Position numbers and translations under genes: made by a program. From JAWXUU01 sp044426085 (GTDB taxonomy: Bacteria > Bacillota > Clostridia > Christensenellales > CAMQZB01), in assembly GCA_044426085.1 (NCBI GenBank), contig JAWXUU010000005.1:62001-126000 (forward strand): a DNA stretch of 64,000 nt, in the 5' to 3' direction. The notes beneath the pieces were generated by a model, which worked only from the letters and a program-made list of their open reading frames with translations, was not told the origin of the DNA and ran no database searches. This document shows, piece after piece, positions 60,572 to 64,000 of this stretch (positions within the stretch are counted from its first letter, which is position 1; each line of letters starts with the position of its first letter).

Positions 60572-60586
60572 GAGGTGTTGGAGGTG

Positions 60587-60866
60587 TCTAGATACAAAAC
60601 TCTGCACCAGTATGCTAATTAAAAACAGGCTTCGCTCTGCGAGCTCGATAAAAATTAAAAATTAAAAATTGTGGTAAGCACTCGCTTCGCTCGTGCATAC
60701 TATATTTGAAATCATTATAAAAAGAGCGTTACTTGCTGCAAGTAACGCTCTTTTCATATTGTATATATTTGAAAGCACGAGCCGAAGGCGAGTGCCTTAC
60801 CACAATTTTTAATTTTTAATTTTTAATTTTTAATTTACAAAACCAGTGCAGAACTTTGTATCCAGA
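60587..60866. repeat. R8: complete element with outer, middle and inner inverted arms
   Basis: Outer left arm TCTAGATACAAAACTCTGCA (60587 onwards) and outer right arm TGCAGAACTTTGTATCCAGA (60847-60866), its inverted counterpart. Inside: one CAGGCTTCGC module, heptads, GTGGTAAGCACTCGC, a terminator-like hairpin AAAAGAGCGTTACTTG/CAAGTAACGCTCTTTT (60720-60754), GGCGAGTGCCTTACCACAATT, and inverted heptads. The most complete copy, between convergent genes. Confidence 0.88.
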
Positions 60867-60878
60867 AACCCAACTCTC

Positions 60879-61970
60879 CTAAGCTCTAGTATTCAAATAT
60901 TCAATAAAGTATTTATACGCGACTGATGCAAGGGGAACGGCGATAAGAACTCCGCACACACCGAAAAGGTTTCCGCCTGCTAGAACTGCGAAAAGAATCA
61001 CCAGTGGGGGCAGTTCAACTTTGCTACCCACCACGTATGGATAAATAAGGTTGCCTTCAACAAGTTGCAGTGCGAGAATAAACACGATAAAAATCACCGC
61101 GTGAAGTGGGCTTGCAAGCAAGATTATAATCGCGCTCGGAATCGTGCCGATAAACGCGCCAATCAGTGGCACAACGGCGGTCACCATCATGATTGTGGAA
61201 ACAAGCGGTGCGTATGGCAACCCCAAAATCAGCATGCCACCAAAGCAAAGCGCGCCCAAAATGACAGCTTCAACCATTTGCCCAGAAAAGAAGTTTGAAA
61301 ACCCTTCGGTGATTTCACGTTCCAAAAGTATAATTTTTTCCGCAACAGTAGGGCGAAAAAGTTTTTTTGAAAGGGTGGAAAGTGCACGGCCGAGTTTTTC
61401 TTTGTCGAAAAGAATATAAATCGAAAAGATAACAGCAAAACAAAAAGTTGCAACACGGCTCCAAATATCAAAAGCAAAACTCGCAACGTTTGGCAGATTT
61501 TCAAATATGAAAGTGCCAATATTTTTCACCGACGAATAAACAACCTTCTCCATTTCAGCAATCATATCTTCGCTCGCACCAAAAAACTCCATCGCACGTC
61601 GCAAAAATTCGTTCAGTCCAAGTGCAAGGTCGGTCAATTTTTCCGCAAAATTAGAAATGCTTATTGCAATTTGCGGAAGCAGAACATAAAGTGCGAAGCA
61701 AATAATCAAAACAAACAGCAAATAAGTCAAAACAAGCGACAAAATCCGCGTAAGTTTGAAGGAAAGTTTCAGCTTTGAAAAGATTTTATTTTCAAAAAAG
61801 CACATGGGCGGTCGCATGATAAGTGCAAGCAAAAGTCCCAAAAGCAGTGGCGAAATTGCACTAAACACTCGCGAAACAAGCAAAATCACATCTTTAAAAT
61901 ACAAAACAAGCAAGCTTGCAAGAACAATCAAAAGCCCACTTTTCTGTCTGTTAGTCAATCTGAATTTCAA
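60879..61970 (-). CDS. AI-2E family permease
   Basis: 363 residues with about eight membrane helices. ISPLLLGLLLALIMRPP at the start, the long periplasmic-type segment, and LPYAPLVSTIMMVTAVVPLIGAFIGTIPSAIIILL and LQLVEGNLIYPYVVGSKVELPPLVILFAVLAGGNLFG near the end match the AI-2E/TqsA/YtvI family. Members export autoinducer or exchange sodium and protons; which one is unknown. Translation probably starts at a TTG at 61970 behind GGGGTG; no better in-frame start was found. Confidence 0.88.
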   Translation of the reverse strand: MKFRLTNRQKSGLLIVLASLLVLYFKDVILLVSRVFSAISPLLLGLLLALIMRPPMCFFENKIFSKLKLSFKLTRILSLVLTYLLFVLIICFALYVLLPQIAISISNFAEKLTDLALGLNEFLRRAMEFFGASEDMIAEMEKVVYSSVKNIGTFIFENLPNVASFAFDIWSRVATFCFAVIFSIYILFDKEKLGRALSTLSKKLFRPTVAEKIILLEREITEGFSNFFSGQMVEAVILGALCFGGMLILGLPYAPLVSTIMMVTAVVPLIGAFIGTIPSAIIILLASPLHAVIFIVFILALQLVEGNLIYPYVVGSKVELPPLVILFAVLAGGNLFGVCGVLIAVPLASVAYKYFIEYLNTRA

Positions 61971-62175
61971 CGCTTCACCCCACTTCTGTTTTTTATAAGA
62001 ACTCTAAAATAGTATACGCATAATTTTGCTAGCTTATGAGTTAAGATTTATTATTTTAAACTATTTTCAATCAATATGCAACTGTAACCTATAAAAAAAT
62101 GCCCCATGGCATGTTTCTTAAAAAATCTGTTGCAGAATTTTCCATGCTACAACCCCAATAATATATCCCCAATAT

Positions 62176-62204
62176 TTGACATATTGCGTTTGCCGTGATA
62201 AAAT
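62176..62204 (+). promoter_or_regulatory. Promoter of comEC
   Basis: TTGACA at 62176-62181 and TAAAAT at 62199-62204 with a 17-base spacer. Confidence 0.8.
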
Positions 62205-62232
62205 AAATAAAATGTAGAAAAAAGGGGGAAAT

Positions 62233-64000
62233 ATGCGAAAACTTAACAACAGAACGATATTTTTCTCCTGTGTTTCGCTGGTGTTTGGCATTGCGCTTTC
62301 AAGCTATCAAAGCACGTTCAAAATTCTCGCGGTATTTTTCCTTTTTGCAAGTTTTTTCGGGTTTGTTTATTGCCTAATCAAAAACGGTGACGGAGTTCCG
62401 AAAATCATAACAGCGATGTTCATGCTTGCGTTTTTCATTCTTGGCATCTGCCTTGGATTCACTCAGCAGATTGTTTATTCCAAGCTGTATCAAAGCTATG
62501 AAGGTGTTGTTTCTTGCGAGATAATCGAAGTTTCGCAAACGCAGTTTGTCGCAAAAAATATCACTGTTGCCGACGAAACAAAGCTTGGCAGAATAATCGT
62601 GACATATGAAAATTCCGGTGAATATGAAGTTGGTGATGTTGTGACTTTTGAAGGTGAAATCACTCCTATCGAAATCTTTGAAAACGGCGCTATAAACTAT
62701 CAGTATTCATCAAGAATAACATATCGCGCCAGCATTTCAGAAATTTCAGAAAGCTATCACCGCCACACTTTTGCAACCTATATAAAAAATGCGATATTGG
62801 AAATCCAAACAGAGATGTTTGGTGATAACGTCGGCATTGCCTACGCCATGACGTTTGGCGATTCCGCACTTGTGGACTACACAAGTTTGTCCCTTCTTCG
62901 CCGTGGTGGGGTTGCGCATATCTTTGCGGTTTCTGGTCTTCACATCGGCATACTTTATGGACTGCTCAGAATGTTCTCGTGGCTAAAACTTCGCTCTTCA
63001 CTGAAAGAAAAAGCGATATATAACGGAGCGTGTTTGTTGATACTGCTTTTTTATGTGTATCTTTGCGATTTCACAGCGTCTTCAGTGCGTGCATTTTTGA
63101 TGATTTTTATCGGCATAATTCTCACGCGGTTTGGGCTTATCAAAGATAGGCTCACGGCAATTTCGCTGTCTGCGTTTATAATAATGTTATATTCTCCTTA
63201 TATAATTTTCACAGTGGGGTTCCAGCTGTCTTTTTTGACTGTTTTGGGACTTGCAATACTCCCTGAAAAAATAGAAAAACACCTTGAGTTTTTGAAATTT
63301 AGAAAGCTTAAAAAGTCGGTGGCATTTGCGATTTCTGCATTTGTTTCAACCGCACTTGTATCTTGTTATCACTTTGGATATTTATCCACGATATCAGTTT
63401 TGCTAAACCTTATTGTCGTGCCAATTTATTCAATTGTGTACGTTGCAAACCTTATCGGAATGGGCGTGATAGCAATTTGCAACTTGTTTTCTTTCGATTA
63501 TATCATCGCGGGGATTTGCCCATACTTCACAAACGAAATTTTCAACTACACTATCACCATATTTGGCTTTGTGGAAGAAGTTATTCCACTTGCGCTGTAT
63601 TTCACAATCCCACTTGGGCTTGTTGTTGGCGGGTGGTGCTTCATGCTTATAAGGTCTGGGCTTGTTTCAGATGCAGTTTCAAAGGGAAAAATCAAAATTT
63701 TGTCTTATGCCATGCTTGGGATTTGCCTTGTGCCAATTGCGGTGTCTTTTATCACAATCGATAAGCCAGGGATAACTTTTTACGACACATCAACGCAAGT
63801 TTTGACAATCCAAACAGAAAGCGAAACTTATATTTTCTGCCAATCGGGCGGAAGTTTAGATTTTTCCAATGTGGAAACGTTGGCAGTGCACGTGATTGTT
63901 TATGATAACTACTATCAAGACATCAGCGTTTCGGGCGGTGAAAACCTTGATATATCAATTTATGCCGAGTTTTTAAACGGCACACCAACGGGCGCAAACA
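62233..64000 (+). CDS. comEC: ComEC/Rec2 DNA uptake channel, 3' end outside window
   Basis: Open from the ATG at 62233 (AAAGGGGGAA upstream) to the window end: 589 codons. An N-terminal pair of membrane helices is followed by an OB-like domain (VVSCEIIEVSQTQFVAKN), then the competence domain with RRGGVAHIFAVSGLHIG, the family signature, and about eight helices. The final visible part (GITFYDTSTQVLTIQTESETYIF) begins the C-terminal beta-lactamase-like domain, though the usual DVGQGD at this point reads DTSTQV. ComEC carries single-stranded DNA across the membrane in natural transformation; comEA is not adjacent. Confidence 0.92.
   Translation, partial: MRKLNNRTIFFSCVSLVFGIALSSYQSTFKILAVFFLFASFFGFVYCLIKNGDGVPKIITAMFMLAFFILGICLGFTQQIVYSKLYQSYEGVVSCEIIEVSQTQFVAKNITVADETKLGRIIVTYENSGEYEVGDVVTFEGEITPIEIFENGAINYQYSSRITYRASISEISESYHRHTFATYIKNAILEIQTEMFGDNVGIAYAMTFGDSALVDYTSLSLLRRGGVAHIFAVSGLHIGILYGLLRMFSWLKLRSSLKEKAIYNGACLLILLFYVYLCDFTASSVRAFLMIFIGIILTRFGLIKDRLTAISLSAFIIMLYSPYIIFTVGFQLSFLTVLGLAILPEKIEKHLEFLKFRKLKKSVAFAISAFVSTALVSCYHFGYLSTISVLLNLIVVPIYSIVYVANLIGMGVIAICNLFSFDYIIAGICPYFTNEIFNYTITIFGFVEEVIPLALYFTIPLGLVVGGWCFMLIRSGLVSDAVSKGKIKILSYAMLGICLVPIAVSFITIDKPGITFYDTSTQVLTIQTESETYIFCQSGGSLDFSNVETLAVHVIVYDNYYQDISVSGGENLDISIYAEFLNGTPTGAN

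Noticed and set aside
1..64000. tRNA, rRNA, tmRNA or SRP RNA genes
   Set aside because: No tRNA-like GGTTC-type arms with matching acceptor stems and no conserved rRNA segments were noticed, including in the gaps next to ffh and the phage cluster.

Overview
The window reads as a chromosomal segment of a low-GC Gram-positive bacterium, most probably an uncultured Clostridia-type Bacillota. Evidence: the block ylbJ / tmcAL / ackA / rpmF / plsX / rnc / smc / ftsY / ylxM / ffh / rpsP / khpA / rimM / trmD / rbgA / rnhB / yraN / rplS, a T-box leader, the sporulation gene ylbJ, purine-rich Shine-Dalgarno sites and classic TTGACA-17-TATAAT promoters. No rRNA, tRNA or CRISPR array was seen.

Layout. 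(1) 1-9.9 kb: the end of a large Tyr/Asp-rich surface-type protein; a T-box leader driving an unusual HTH-cupin-acyl-CoA ligase fusion; class II aldolase, Rho and a DUF1934 protein on the minus strand; a NodB-type deacetylase. (2) 10-15.5 kb: a polyamine uptake operon (XRE-cupin regulator, potABCD) preceded by four TAAAC-N5-GTTTA dyads phased at 31-32 bp. PotA has a duplicated TOBE half and PotD carries an extra C-terminal membrane anchor. (3) 15.8 kb: cytidine deaminase. (4) 16.5-33.3 kb: a compact prophage-like cluster with an S24 repressor, a divergent switch promoter, TerS, TerL, portal, coat, decoration, connector and stabilisation-type proteins, a Met/Gln/Gly-rich protein, a collagen-like fibre, a fibre-tip protein, a P-loop protein with an altered Walker A, three membrane proteins and a Ser-rich protein. 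No integrase, replication, protease, scaffold, lysis or long-tail gene is recognisable. (5) 33.4-37.5 kb: ispG, then a protein equal to the PolC N-terminus plus proofreading exonuclease with no PHP or polymerase part, then a MATE exporter. (6) 37.5-54.9 kb: the conserved housekeeping block. The acetate-dependent tRNA-modifying enzyme TmcAL sits next to acetate kinase, and rplS is displaced from trmD. (7) 54.9-64 kb: an orphan BrnA-like antitoxin under a perfect 28-bp palindrome, TraX, RarA, Lgt, PncB, a coiled-coil protein, an AI-2E family permease and the first 589 codons of ComEC.

A family of at least eight related palindromic intergenic elements (R1-R8) is scattered through the host parts. 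Each has nested inverted modules: (AAAAATT)n heptads, a CAGGCTTCGCTCTGCGAGC hairpin, a GTGGTAAxGCACTCGC arm and sometimes an outer TAGATACAAA arm. They sit just behind gene 3' ends, often carry a terminator-like hairpin in the core, and in two places supply a neighbouring gene's stop codon.

Most notable: the T-box-controlled HTH-cupin-ligase, the phased operator array of the pot operon, the PolC-derived stand-alone exonuclease, the R-element family, and the minimal phage cluster with helically phased GTGCCA boxes in front of terS.
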